Shown here one piece after another: positions 52,040-61,516 of a DNA stretch of 64,000 nt (positions are counted from its first letter, which is position 1; each line of letters begins with the position of its first letter). The notes beneath the pieces were generated by a model, which was given only the letters and a program-made list of their open reading frames with translations, was not told where the DNA came from and searched no databases. Position numbers and translations under genes: made by a program. The stretch comes from Benzoatithermus flavus (GTDB lineage Bacteria > Pseudomonadota > Alphaproteobacteria > Geminicoccales > Geminicoccaceae): contig NZ_JBBLZC010000008.1 of assembly GCF_037908215.1 (NCBI RefSeq), positions 124,001 to 188,000 on the forward strand. Direction: 5' to 3'.

Positions 52040-52822
52040 ATGATCGACATGCGCAGCATTCTCGGCGGCCTCATCGATGCGGGGCTTGCACCTTCCACAT
52101 CGCAGCGGATCGAGCATGCGCTGAAGACACCTCAGGCCGACGGCGGCTCGCTCCTGAGCCGGATCACCGCTGCAGCCGGTCAGGCGGCGAGCGACACCAA
52201 GCAGCAGGCGCAGGCCGGCAACCCGGTCGCCATCGGCGGGCTCGGCGCTCTCGCCGGCGCCATCCTCGGTGGTGCCAAGGGCTCGGCGGCGCGCGGGGCG
52301 CTCGGCGGCGCAGCCCTGGCGCTCCTGGGCCAGATCGCCTATCAGGCGCTCCAGGGACGGCTCCCCGGCGCCGCGGCCGGCCGGTCCGGAGCCGGTGCCG
52401 CGGGAGAGGATCTGCCGCTCGGTGTGCGCGAGCCGAAGACCCCTGGGGAAGAGGCCGTGCTGCGCAGCCGGAGCCAGATCCTGCTCCAGGCCATGATCAA
52501 TGCCGCCAAGGCCGACGGCCAAATCGACGGTCGGGAAATGGACCGGATCCTGAGCAAGCTCGACGAGGCCGGCGCCGATCAGGAGGCCAAGGACTTCGTC
52601 CTCGCCGAGATGCGCCGACCGCTCGATCTCGAAGGGCTCGCGGCCCAGGTCGAAGCGCCCGATCTCGCCGCCGAGGTCTATGCCGCCTCGCTGCTGGCGA
52701 TCGAGGTCGACACCCCGGCCGAGCGCTCCTATCTCGACCGCCTCGCCACGACGCTCGAGCTGACCCCGGCGGCGCGGCAGCACATCGAGAGCGTGCTCGG
52801 CGTGAAGGCCGCCGCCGTCTGA
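52040..52822 (+). CDS. TerB/DUF533 (YebE-like) protein
   Basis: 260-aa protein. Glycine/alanine-rich middle (about 60-110) with a hydrophobic stretch GALAGAILGGAKGSAARG. A C-terminal TerB-like helical domain (about 150-255) has LLQAMINAAKADGQIDGREMDRIL, the acidic DGxID region often metal-binding. Matches the DUF533/YebE family, envelope-associated, function unknown. ATG at 52040 follows GGGAGG. Confidence 0.87.
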   Translation: MIDMRSILGGLIDAGLAPSTSQRIEHALKTPQADGGSLLSRITAAAGQAASDTKQQAQAGNPVAIGGLGALAGAILGGAKGSAARGALGGAALALLGQIAYQALQGRLPGAAAGRSGAGAAGEDLPLGVREPKTPGEEAVLRSRSQILLQAMINAAKADGQIDGREMDRILSKLDEAGADQEAKDFVLAEMRRPLDLEGLAAQVEAPDLAAEVYAASLLAIEVDTPAERSYLDRLATTLELTPAARQHIESVLGVKAAAV

Positions 52823-52951
52823 GACGTCGCGTTCACGGCTGCGCACCGGCACCCGAGCAGCGGGGTGTCGCAGAGGGCCATCATGTTCTTGTCGCGGCAA
52901 GCGCTGCAGAAGACAATGCGGGATCGGTGATCTCGAGCGGACCTCGCGTCG

Positions 52952-54154
52952 ATGCTGCATCCGATTCTCGCTGCCATCGCAGCCCCCGTCGCTGCGCTCG
53001 GCCGGGGGCCGGCGGGCGGTCTCGTCGTCGAGGCGGTGAACGAGCCTCTGGCGCATCTTCTCGGCTGCGCGCCCGACGATCTCGTCGGATCATCGTTGGA
53101 GCGCATCCTGCCGACGCTCGCGACCGTGTCCCCCGGCAGCGAGGAGGAGGTGACGCTGGGGCCGGAGGCGCTGCCTTACCGTGCCGTCGTCCGGGCGATG
53201 CCGGATGCTCTCTCGGAACAATCCTTGCTTCTGGTCACGTTCGTTCGTGACGACACGGCCGAGCGACGCCTGCGGCGGGCGCTCGCAGCGGCCGAGCTCG
53301 GCATATGGGAAAGCGACATCGCCACGGGCCGGGTGCGCTTCGATCCGATCTGCCTCACCCGCCTGGGCCGGGACCCCGGCGATGGCGCACGGGATCTTCC
53401 CGAGCTGGTCGAGCTGATCCATCCGCACGACCGTATCCGGGTCCGCGACCTCTACGAGCAGTGCTGCCAGGGCGAGCGGCCGCAGATGTGGCTGGAATAC
53501 AGGGTGCGCCGCCGCGACGGTACATATGCCTGGATCGAAGAGCGTGCGACCGTGGCCGAGCGCGCCGCCGACGGCCGGCCGGCGCGCATCGTCGGCCTGT
53601 CGGCGGACATCACCGCGCGCAAGGAGGCCGAGCTGCGGCTCGAGCATCTGGCGCTTCACGATCCGCTCACCGGCCTGCCCAACCGGCGAGCGCTCGCCGA
53701 GGCGCTGGACCACGCCATCGCCCGCGCCCGGCGCACGGGCCAGCCGGTCGCCGTGCTGGTGCTCGATCTCGACGGCTTCAAGGCGGTCAACGACCGCCAC
53801 GGCCACCCGGCCGGCGATGCGGCGCTCGTCGAGGTGGCCGACCGGCTGCGGCGCACGGTCCGCCGCAGCGACATCGTCGCCCGGCTCGGCGGCGACGAGT
53901 TCGCCGTGGTCGCGGGCGAGCTCAAGGGCCCGGCCCCGGTGCTGCGCCTCGCCCGCCGCATCGTCGCGGCGCTCACGACCCCGATGCGGCTCGAGGCTGC
54001 CGAGGTGCCGATCGGGGTCAGCATCGGTGTCGCGTTCTTTCCCGGCGACGGCGAGACACCCGAGGACGTGCTGGGCCATGCCGACCGGGCGCTCTATGCG
54101 GCGAAGCGTGACCGGGCCGGCTGGCGCTTCACCGCCGAGCTGCCGGCGGACTGA
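52952..54154 (+). CDS. PAS-PAS diguanylate cyclase
   Basis: 400-aa soluble sensor enzyme. A first PAS-like domain (about 10-105), a PAS/PAC domain (about 108-225, RRDGTYAWIEERATV, DITARKEAE), then a GGDEF domain with RLGGDEFAVV (GGDEF at 313-317). The active site is intact, and the RxxD inhibitory I-site (RRSD) lies five residues before it. It makes cyclic di-GMP from GTP and is product-inhibited. No EAL domain. No transmembrane segment. Confidence 0.93.
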   Translation: MLHPILAAIAAPVAALGRGPAGGLVVEAVNEPLAHLLGCAPDDLVGSSLERILPTLATVSPGSEEEVTLGPEALPYRAVVRAMPDALSEQSLLLVTFVRDDTAERRLRRALAAAELGIWESDIATGRVRFDPICLTRLGRDPGDGARDLPELVELIHPHDRIRVRDLYEQCCQGERPQMWLEYRVRRRDGTYAWIEERATVAERAADGRPARIVGLSADITARKEAELRLEHLALHDPLTGLPNRRALAEALDHAIARARRTGQPVAVLVLDLDGFKAVNDRHGHPAGDAALVEVADRLRRTVRRSDIVARLGGDEFAVVAGELKGPAPVLRLARRIVAALTTPMRLEAAEVPIGVSIGVAFFPGDGETPEDVLGHADRALYAAKRDRAGWRFTAELPAD

Positions 54155-54175
54155 AGCCGCCTCACCTGCCGCTGC

Positions 54176-54880
54176 TCAGAGCTCGAACGACTCGCCCGGT
54201 GTTGCGACGTGCACCCGGCCGCGGGTGACGCGGCGCTCGAAGTCCTCGGGCTGGCCCGTGAGCAGGCCGAACGTGCCCCAGTGGATGGGCACGATCAGCT
54301 CGAGGTCGAGGAGCTCGTTGCAGGCGATGGCGGCGGTCTCGGGGCCCATGGTGAACCGGTCGCCGATGCAGATCAGGCCCACCTTCGGCCGGTAGAGCCG
54401 CTGGATCAGGGCCATATCCGAGAACAGAGCCGTATCGCCCGTATGATAGATCGAAATGCCGTCGGCCTGGATCACGAACCCGGCGGGATCGCCCATGGTG
54501 ACGGGCGCGCCGTCCCTGATGATCGCCGAGCTGTGGAATGCCGGCACCATGCAGTAGCGCACCCCGCCGTGCTCGATGCAGCCGCCCGTGTTCATGGGCT
54601 CGAGCTTCTCGACGCCCTGCCCGTTCACGTACATGCAGATCTCGTACTGGGCCACGACGGTGGCGCCGTATTTCTGCGCGAGCCGCGCCGTGTCGCCGAG
54701 GTGGTCCTCGTGGCCATGAGTGACCACGATCGTGTCGACCCTGGCGACACGGTCCTCGTAGCCCGCGGGGAAAGTCGGATTGCCGGTCCAGAACGGGTCG
54801 ATCAGGATGCTCTGCCCCGACGCCGTCTCGAGATGGCAGGCCGAATGGCCCAGCCAGGTCAGCCTGTTCGCCTTGCCCAT
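54176..54880 (-). CDS. UlaG-like metal-dependent hydrolase (UPF0173)
   Basis: 234-aa MBL-fold protein. The metal motif is THGHEDHLGD. ITWLGHS-type start (LTWLGHSACHLETASG), ILIDPFWTGNPTFP and HTGDTALFSDM are typical of the UPF0173/UlaG-like group. The ATG at 54880 has GGAGG six bases upstream, better than one 15 bases further up. Cytoplasmic. Substrate unknown. Confidence 0.9.
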   Translation of the reverse strand: MGKANRLTWLGHSACHLETASGQSILIDPFWTGNPTFPAGYEDRVARVDTIVVTHGHEDHLGDTARLAQKYGATVVAQYEICMYVNGQGVEKLEPMNTGGCIEHGGVRYCMVPAFHSSAIIRDGAPVTMGDPAGFVIQADGISIYHTGDTALFSDMALIQRLYRPKVGLICIGDRFTMGPETAAIACNELLDLELIVPIHWGTFGLLTGQPEDFERRVTRGRVHVATPGESFEL

Positions 54881-55035
54881 GGATGCCTCCGTCATCGTTG
54901 CCGCTTCCTCATAGCAGGCAGCCCGCAGGCATCCCATCCCCACAGCCACCCGGTATGGACGAAAGCCGATCGTCATTAATGAACGGGCCGTTTTTGTTAA
55001 CCTCTCGGGTGAGGTACACCTCGGGAGACGTCGTC

Positions 55036-55365
55036 ATGCGCCGCTATCTGCTTCTGCTCGCCCTCGCCGCCCTGCCGGCGCCCGCGTTCGCCGGGGGCGC
55101 GGCGCCGGCCGCCGGCGCGGCCGCGATCCATCGCGGCGGCAGCGGGAACGGGCCATCGGCCGTGCCGGTCTATCGAGGGAGCGCTGCAGCGCCGGCACGG
55201 CGCCTCGCCGAGGCGGTGCCCATGCCCGAGGCCATCGTGGGCGGTCGAAATGTCTGGCTCGTCCAACATGGCGAGGGTAAGCTCACGGTTTGCCGCGTGG
55301 TCAGGACCACCACCATCGGTCGCGAGCGGATCCGTTGCGCGAGCGGGCGGTTGCCGGCGGATTAG
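55036..55365 (+). CDS. Small exported protein of unknown function
   Basis: 109-aa protein with a clear signal peptide (MRRYLLLLALAALPAPAFAGG, cleavage near 19). The mature part is Ala/Gly-rich, then a conserved-looking C-terminal half (GGRNVWLVQHGEGKLTVCRVV) with two cysteines. No family recognised. It is preceded by an AT-containing stretch (TTTTTGTTAACC) and GGGAG. Confidence 0.62.
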   Translation: MRRYLLLLALAALPAPAFAGGAAPAAGAAAIHRGGSGNGPSAVPVYRGSAAAPARRLAEAVPMPEAIVGGRNVWLVQHGEGKLTVCRVVRTTTIGRERIRCASGRLPAD

Positions 55366-55550
55366 GCCGGCGGCTACGGAGCATCGGCCCGGGTCAGCAG
55401 GTGCTCGGGCGCGACGGTTCGCGTAGTTCTCCCGAGCACGCATCGGACGTAGTGATGCAGACAGGACACGGCGACATCGACGATACTCGCAGGGTTCGGG
55501 CGAGATGACCTGGTGCCGGATCCCCGTTCTCTCCCGGAGTGCATAGTACG

Positions 55551-55706
55551 ATGAAGAAGATTCTATGGAGTGTGTGCTGGCGCGGTCTCGAGGAGCATTA
55601 CCCGAACCGGCAGGACGCGCTGGACCGTTGGGACCAGCTCATTGCCTTGGGCATCGAAGCCGAGCTGTACGAGGTGGAAGCCGGCGAGAGACGCAAGCTG
55701 CGATGA
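55551..55706 (+). CDS. 51-aa small protein, unknown
   Basis: ATG at 55551, TGA at 55704-55706. The peptide is MKKILWSVCWRGLEEHYP, then NRQDALDRWDQLIALGIEAE and a basic end. It is rich in Trp and acidic residues, uses codons like its neighbours and looks like one compact helix-strand unit. CCCGGAG lies about 12 bases upstream. Convergent with pth, 24 bases apart. No family recognised. Confidence 0.5.
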   Translation: MKKILWSVCWRGLEEHYPNRQDALDRWDQLIALGIEAELYEVEAGERRKLR

Positions 55707-55730
55707 CCCGCTGCGGCGCTCGAAGCTGCG

Positions 55731-56354
55731 TCAGCGCGCGGCCGGATCGCCCGATGGCGAGCGCAGCGACCGTTCCGGCCTGGACGGCTGGGTGAGAAGG
55801 GCGACCCGGTTCATGAAGGCGGCATCGTCGCCGCGGGCGAGAAGCGGTGCCGCATCCGCGATCGCATCGAGCAAGGGCTCGAGCCAGGTCTGCTCGACCT
55901 TGTGAAAGTCGGACAACACGTGGCCGATCACCCGGTCCTTGTGGCCGGGATGGCCGATGCCGATCCGTACGCGCTTGAAGTCCTTCGAACCCAGGCAGGC
56001 GTCCGTGCTGCGCAGGCCGTTGTGGCCCGCCGTGCCGCCGCCCAGCTTCACCCGCACCTTGCCGGGGGCGAGATCGAGCTCGTCGTGGAAAACCACGATA
56101 TCCGCAAGCGGCAGCTTGTGGAACCGGGCCGCCTCGGCGATCGAGCGCCCGGATTCGTTCATGAAGGTCTGAGGCTTCAGGAGCAGGACCCGCTCGCCGT
56201 CGAGCAGCCCTTCCGCGAGCTGGCCCTGAAAGCGCGTGCGCCACGGCCCGAAGCCGTGGCGGCTCGCGATCCGCTCGACCGCCATGAAGCCGACATTGTG
56301 GCGCTGGCGCGCGTAGCGCTCTCCCGGATTGCCGAGCCCGACGAAGAGCTTCAT
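55731..56354 (-). CDS. pth: Peptidyl-tRNA hydrolase
   Basis: 207-aa Pth. Signature FVGLGNPGERYARQRHNVGFMAV supplies the catalytic His, LLKPQTFMNESGRS and VFHDELDLAPGKVRVKLGGGTAGHNGLRS follow, then GIGHPGH. It releases peptides from peptidyl-tRNA dropped by ribosomes. It follows rplY by 22 bases in the common prs-rplY-pth order. The ychF gene usual after pth is absent here. Confidence 0.97.
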   Translation of the reverse strand: MKLFVGLGNPGERYARQRHNVGFMAVERIASRHGFGPWRTRFQGQLAEGLLDGERVLLLKPQTFMNESGRSIAEAARFHKLPLADIVVFHDELDLAPGKVRVKLGGGTAGHNGLRSTDACLGSKDFKRVRIGIGHPGHKDRVIGHVLSDFHKVEQTWLEPLLDAIADAAPLLARGDDAAFMNRVALLTQPSRPERSLRSPSGDPAAR

Positions 56355-56376
56355 CGAGAGAGCGCTCGCACTCGCG

Positions 56377-56988
56377 TCAGCTCGCCGGGCCGGCCTCGCC
56401 GGTGGCGGCTTTGGTCTCGGTCGCGACGGTCGGCGGCACGATCGAGCAGATCGTGAAGTCGCGATCGGTGATGGTCGGCCGCACGCCCGCGGGCAGGGTG
56501 ACTTGGCTGATGTGCACGGAATCGCCGATCTCGCGGCCGGCGAGGTCGATCACGATCTCGCCCGGGATCCCGTCGGCCGGGCAGACCAGCTCGAGCGTGC
56601 GGCGGACGATGTTGAGCACACCGCCCCGCTTCATGCCGGGCGACTGATCCTCGTGCACGAACCGCACCGGCACCTCGACCGTGATCGTCGCACCGGTCTC
56701 CGCGCGCAGGAAATCGACGTGGAGCGGATCGTCGCTCACCGGATGGAGCTGCACCTCGCGCGGCAGGACCTTGAGCCGCTCGCCGCCGAAATCGAGCTCG
56801 AACACCGTGCTGAAGAAGCGCGGATTCGTACCGAGCTCGCGCTTGATGTCCTTGAAGGGCACCGCCAGGGGGACGGGCTCGCTCCGGCCGCCATAGACAA
56901 TGGCCGGGATCTTGCCCTCGCGCCGGAGCGCTCTTGCCGGGCCCTTGCCCGACTTCTCCCGCCGCTCTGCCGAAAACACCGTTGCCAT
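56377..56988 (-). CDS. rplY: 50S ribosomal protein L25/Ctc
   Basis: 203-aa long-form L25 (Ctc/TL5 type): N-terminal 5S rRNA-binding beta-barrel domain (about 1-95, RREKSGKGPARALRREGKIPAIVYG) plus the C-terminal Ctc domain (about 100-190, VPVRFVHEDQSPGMKRGGVLNIVRR). ATG at 56988 is preceded by AAAGGAGCGATC, an ideal ribosome site. Co-transcribed with prsA (77 bases upstream) and pth. Confidence 0.97.
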   Translation of the reverse strand: MATVFSAERREKSGKGPARALRREGKIPAIVYGGRSEPVPLAVPFKDIKRELGTNPRFFSTVFELDFGGERLKVLPREVQLHPVSDDPLHVDFLRAETGATITVEVPVRFVHEDQSPGMKRGGVLNIVRRTLELVCPADGIPGEIVIDLAGREIGDSVHISQVTLPAGVRPTITDRDFTICSIVPPTVATETKAATGEAGPAS

Positions 56989-57065
56989 GATCGCTCCTTT
57001 CGCCCCTCCGGCACGGCACCCCATGTGCCGCCCCGGACAGATCGTCCACACGAAAACCGAAAAGC

Positions 57066-57998
<933 letters not shown>

Positions 57999-58185
57999 GG
58001 AGCAAAACCTGTGCGGTGCAGGACGAGCGGGCGAGAAGCGGGCAAGCTTCTAGCAGCCGAGGGCGGCCAAGTAAACGTCCGGAGCCCGACATGTCGCACC
58101 TCCGGGTCACGAGGCAGCGAACTCGCATATCCGCTCCTCCTGCGCTCTATTCGCATGGAGGTTGCGCCTCATCGCGAGATCGCCC

Positions 58186-59289
58186 ATGACCCGAACCGCT
58201 TCTTTCTCGCCGGACCTACGCCGCTTCGTGATCCTGTTCGAGCCCGAGGCAGCCTGCCGCGAGCGCCTCGCGGCGCGTGGCGTGCCGGAAGAGGTGGCGA
58301 GCGAGATCGCGTGCTATCTGGCCCAGGCCACGGACCTCGCCGCCCTGATCGAACCGATCCGCCGGGCCTTCGCCGCCATCGGCGTCGAGGTCGTAGCATA
58401 TCCCCTCGATGCGCACCCAGTCTGGCTTCCGCTCTTCACCGACCCCGAGCGGCAGCACACTCTCCTCTGGTGCCTGACCGACGGCTTCGCCTACTATCGC
58501 GGCAGCTTCGTCTCCGCCGTGGCGGGTCTTCTGGACGTGCCCCAGTTCGGCAGCCCGCCCGCGGCGCAGCATCTGTGCCAGGACAAGTTCCGCTGCTTCG
58601 CCCTGGCCAAGGCCTTGGGCATCGACACCCCGCCCACGGTCCTGGTCGAGAACGGCGTGCCCTTGAGTCCGCCGGAGGCTCTTCCCGAAGGTGCGCCCTT
58701 GTTCGTAAAGCCCAACACGCTGGGGGCGAAGCTCGGCATCGGGAACGACAGCCGCGCCGCAGACCTCGCCGAGGCGCTCGAGCTCACCCGCCGCATCCAC
58801 GCCCGCTACGGTGATCGCGCCCTCGTCCAGAGCTACATTCCCGGCCGGGACGTGCGGGTGAGCTTCATGGATCTGGGCGGGCCCCGAGCCCCGCTCGGGA
58901 TCTATGCCGTCGACACGGGTTCCACACGGGGCTTTCCCACGCTCGCCGACTCCTTGCGCATGACGACGATGCGGGAAGCGGGAACGAAGGAGGGCCTGTC
59001 GCTGCGGGTCGAGGACCTGCGCCGTGATCCTGCTCTCGCTCCCTCGATCGCGAAGCTCGAGGCGGCCGCCCGTCGCCTCGCCGATGCGGCGGGCCTGCGC
59101 GATTACTTCTCCTTCGACTTTCGCCTGGACGAGGATGGAAGGCCCTGGTTCCTCGAGCTCGAGGTGTGTCCGGCGGTGACGATCTACGACTTCCTCACCT
59201 ATCTCCGTGACGCGCATGGCACCGACCTGCCGGGAGCGCTTGTCCGGGCTGCGCCCTCGGCTTTCGCCCGCCGGGCACGTGGAGGGTGA
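58186..59289 (+). CDS. ATP-grasp ligase, D-Ala-D-Ala ligase-like
   Basis: 367-aa ATP-grasp protein. Central and C-terminal blocks are LCQDKFRCFALAKALGIDTP (subdomain B), PLFVKPNTLGAKLGIG (ATP-binding Lys), LVQSYIPGRDVRVSF, and the metal/phosphate motif FLELEVCPAVTIYDF. In D-Ala-D-Ala ligase the last motif is usually E-x-N; here the Asn position reads Cys (LEVCP), so the metal site is altered. Divergent from prsA. ATG 58186 is used over one 24 bases upstream. Substrate is unknown; not the housekeeping Ddl by context. Confidence 0.82.
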   Translation: MTRTASFSPDLRRFVILFEPEAACRERLAARGVPEEVASEIACYLAQATDLAALIEPIRRAFAAIGVEVVAYPLDAHPVWLPLFTDPERQHTLLWCLTDGFAYYRGSFVSAVAGLLDVPQFGSPPAAQHLCQDKFRCFALAKALGIDTPPTVLVENGVPLSPPEALPEGAPLFVKPNTLGAKLGIGNDSRAADLAEALELTRRIHARYGDRALVQSYIPGRDVRVSFMDLGGPRAPLGIYAVDTGSTRGFPTLADSLRMTTMREAGTKEGLSLRVEDLRRDPALAPSIAKLEAAARRLADAAGLRDYFSFDFRLDEDGRPWFLELEVCPAVTIYDFLTYLRDAHGTDLPGALVRAAPSAFARRARGG

Positions 59290-59322
59290 TACCCGCGGCA
59301 TCTTGCGCCCGGCGGGCCCGCC

Positions 59323-61065
59323 TCACCAGCTCACCGGCACCAGATCCGGCCCCACCACGTGATCGTCCCCACCCGGTTCCTGTGTGGCACCCTTGTCGTG
59401 CGTGAAGTGGGCCGCGTACCAGACCACCACGTCGGCGCCGTTGATGGACTCTCCGTTCACGAACCGGTTCAGCCGGGCCTGCGCTGCGCCCTGCACGATG
59501 TTCACGCCATCGTCGATCTCTCCGGGCCGGTAACGCAGGAGCCAGACATCGCCCGCCGGGAACGGCCAGTCCCGCGATGCTCTCGCCCGCCCGTCGGTTC
59601 TGTTCGGCCGGATCTCGTACATGGCGCGGAGATTGCGGTTGCCCACCCGCCAACGGCGGGCGAAGGCGGCATCGCGGAACACCGTGGTCTCGTTAGGAAC
59701 CGTCCGCCAGGTTCCACTGTCGAGCTGCTGGACGAAATTGCCGTTGGGAGAACCGATATCGAAATCGAGCCGCCAGTAGGCATGATGGTGGTGGACGTTG
59801 CACACGCAGCTATCCGCCACGGCGGCGAAGCCGAAGCGCGGCCTGATCGTGCCGTCGACGTTCAGCGTCCATTGGCTGAGATAGCGATACCAGCCTGCCT
59901 CGAGCTCGGCCATCAGCGTGACCTCGTCGCCGTTGACCCAGACGGCGGTGCCGAGGAAGTTGCCGGTATCGGTTCCGCTCTGGAGGATCGTGCGCGGGGC
60001 GCTCGAGGCGCGCCGGAAGCCCGGTGCCAGGTCCACCCCGCTCGCCTGCAGCATCCCCTCCTCGTACAGCCAGTCCCGGTAGGGCCCGCAGACATCCCGG
60101 TCGTACTTGACGTTGAGGATGGGCATGTGCGCCCGCTTCAGCACCTTGCGGCCGCGATAGACGACGTCGCGGAGCTCGATGCCGCTGCCCCGCAGGCCCG
60201 AGGAGGAGGACGGGCGCACGATGGTAAGGGTCCAGTAGACCGTGCTGCCCGATCGGATCGTGAGATTGTATTGGCCGGGAAAGCCCTGCCCCGTGGAGTC
60301 TTGCCCGGCCGCGGGCGGCGCGCCGCACACCGAGCCCCTCGCGACGGCACCCGCCGGAGCGCGGGCGGCGAATCGCTGCACCGAGCGCTCGGCGAGATCG
60401 GCAGCGACGATCTCGTAAGTCTCGTCGAGGCGGCGCGGCAGCACCGGCAGGAGGCCTACCGTCACGAGCCGGTGCCGCCCGTTCCTGCCGCCCTTCATGC
60501 ACGGAGGCATCGGCCGGGTCGCAATCAGCTCGCCCGCCCGCAGCCGCGGACCGATATCGGGATGGCGCAGGAGAAGGTCGCGCGCTTCCGCCCACTCTTC
60601 CCACGAGGGAATCAGCACCTCTTTCGTCTCGAACACGCGGTCCGGCCTGACGTTGCCCAGCGGCCCCTCGAGCACCAGCGCACGCTGGCCGTCATAGTCG
60701 TAGACGCGTGCGCGCCAACGCCTCGCCGACGGCGCACGCTCGGCGACCGACTTGCCGTTCTCCTCCGGATCGACCTTCATCACGCTGATGACACGCAGGT
60801 TCCGCGCTCCGGGGCGTACCTCTCCTCCGAGGGCAGGACCAGTCGGAGATCGCAGTGCTGCCGCGACCGCATTCAGCTCTGCCTGTGCCGTGTCCACGGC
60901 GGCCACATCGACCTGCAGCCCTCTTCCGGCTGCTTCGGCCCCCATCTGCGCTCGGGCCGATGAGGCCCCGATCCAGAACAGGCCGCCCACGGGTACGGCC
61001 GTCCCGGCAGCCAGCACCTGCCGGCGGCTGAACCCACGCCCGCCACCCCGATCCCGCGTGCTCAT
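59323..61065 (-). CDS. Copper amine oxidase-like protein, Tat-exported, altered cofactor site
   Basis: 580-aa protein with a Tat signal (FSRRQVLAAG, about residues 12-21, ending ARAQ). The C-terminal half aligns by motif with the copper amine oxidase catalytic domain. GIELRDVVYRGRKVLKRAHMP, then GTIRPRFGF, then the HxH copper pair H425/H427 in a run of four His, and the third ligand H556 in FTH near DVVVWY. The cofactor position that is N-Y-D/E in active enzymes reads W392-Y393-R394, and the catalytic base region reads YEEG instead of FDxG. The middle domain is shorter than usual (family 640-700 aa). It may still bind copper, but the topaquinone is doubtful. Confidence 0.72.
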   Translation of the reverse strand: MSTRDRGGGRGFSRRQVLAAGTAVPVGGLFWIGASSARAQMGAEAAGRGLQVDVAAVDTAQAELNAVAAALRSPTGPALGGEVRPGARNLRVISVMKVDPEENGKSVAERAPSARRWRARVYDYDGQRALVLEGPLGNVRPDRVFETKEVLIPSWEEWAEARDLLLRHPDIGPRLRAGELIATRPMPPCMKGGRNGRHRLVTVGLLPVLPRRLDETYEIVAADLAERSVQRFAARAPAGAVARGSVCGAPPAAGQDSTGQGFPGQYNLTIRSGSTVYWTLTIVRPSSSSGLRGSGIELRDVVYRGRKVLKRAHMPILNVKYDRDVCGPYRDWLYEEGMLQASGVDLAPGFRRASSAPRTILQSGTDTGNFLGTAVWVNGDEVTLMAELEAGWYRYLSQWTLNVDGTIRPRFGFAAVADSCVCNVHHHHAYWRLDFDIGSPNGNFVQQLDSGTWRTVPNETTVFRDAAFARRWRVGNRNLRAMYEIRPNRTDGRARASRDWPFPAGDVWLLRYRPGEIDDGVNIVQGAAQARLNRFVNGESINGADVVVWYAAHFTHDKGATQEPGGDDHVVGPDLVPVSW

Positions 61066-61092
61066 GATCGCACCCCCGCCATCGCTGCTCGC

Positions 61093-61203
61093 TCAGCGCC
61101 TGCTGCGCACGGCCTGCAAGCAGCCCGTATCCGAAGATCCTCTTGCTGCGGAGAGAGAAGACGTCGAAATACCTGCTCCCAAGAAATGCTTGGGACTATT
61201 CAT
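61093..61203 (-). CDS. 36-aa upstream ORF before the copper amine oxidase-like gene
   Basis: ATG at 61203 with an excellent ribosome site GGAGGAG seven bases upstream; TGA at 61093-61095. Peptide begins MNSPKHFLGAGISTSSLSAA and ends in VRSRR. It lies in the same frame as the downstream gene, separated by the TGA and nine codons. A 7-bp perfect hairpin (61177-61195) spans codons 3-9. Likely a leader peptide or translational control element; an N-terminal extension broken by a stop is less likely, because the Tat signal starts at 61065. Confidence 0.4.
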   Translation of the reverse strand: MNSPKHFLGAGISTSSLSAARGSSDTGCLQAVRSRR

Positions 61204-61516
61204 GCGCGCTCCTCCGGCAGGATACGCACGGCATATCCCGCAAGAATGAATTCGGATGAAGGCTGTAGATTCTGACTTTTCAGTCAGTATTGTTCTTTTT
61301 GTTAACGATCTTACGTATATTTTTCATGTTGCCCACACGAAGGCAACATGACTATTTAAAAGCTATCAATAAATTTTATGCGGGTCAAGCGCGCGTAAGT
61401 CTGATCTTGTCTCGTCGATAGTAAGCTTCCGAGACAAGATCAGACCCTAAAGTTTTATTTCATGCGAACGCACGATCCGGTGCGGCACGAGCTCGCCCAC
61501 GCCGCACCATCGCCGC
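61204..61516. promoter_or_regulatory. AT-rich leader/promoter region with multiple hairpins
   Basis: The lowest-GC stretch of the window, between the M24-fold gene and the copper amine oxidase-like gene (both minus). Perfect stems: CTGACT/AGTCAG at 61272-61287; CATGTTGCC/GGCAACATG at 61325-61350; a 16-bp repeat described separately. On the minus strand TTGACC (61388-61383) with TAGCTT 17 bases on is a weak promoter candidate. Confidence 0.5.
61399..61445. repeat. 16-bp perfect inverted repeat
   Basis: GTCTGATCTTGTCTCG at 61399-61414 and its exact reverse complement at 61430-61445, with a 15-base loop. It lies 72 bases past the stop of the M24-fold gene, so it could be its transcription terminator, though no T run follows on the minus strand. 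It could also be a remnant of a mobile-element end. Confidence 0.85.
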
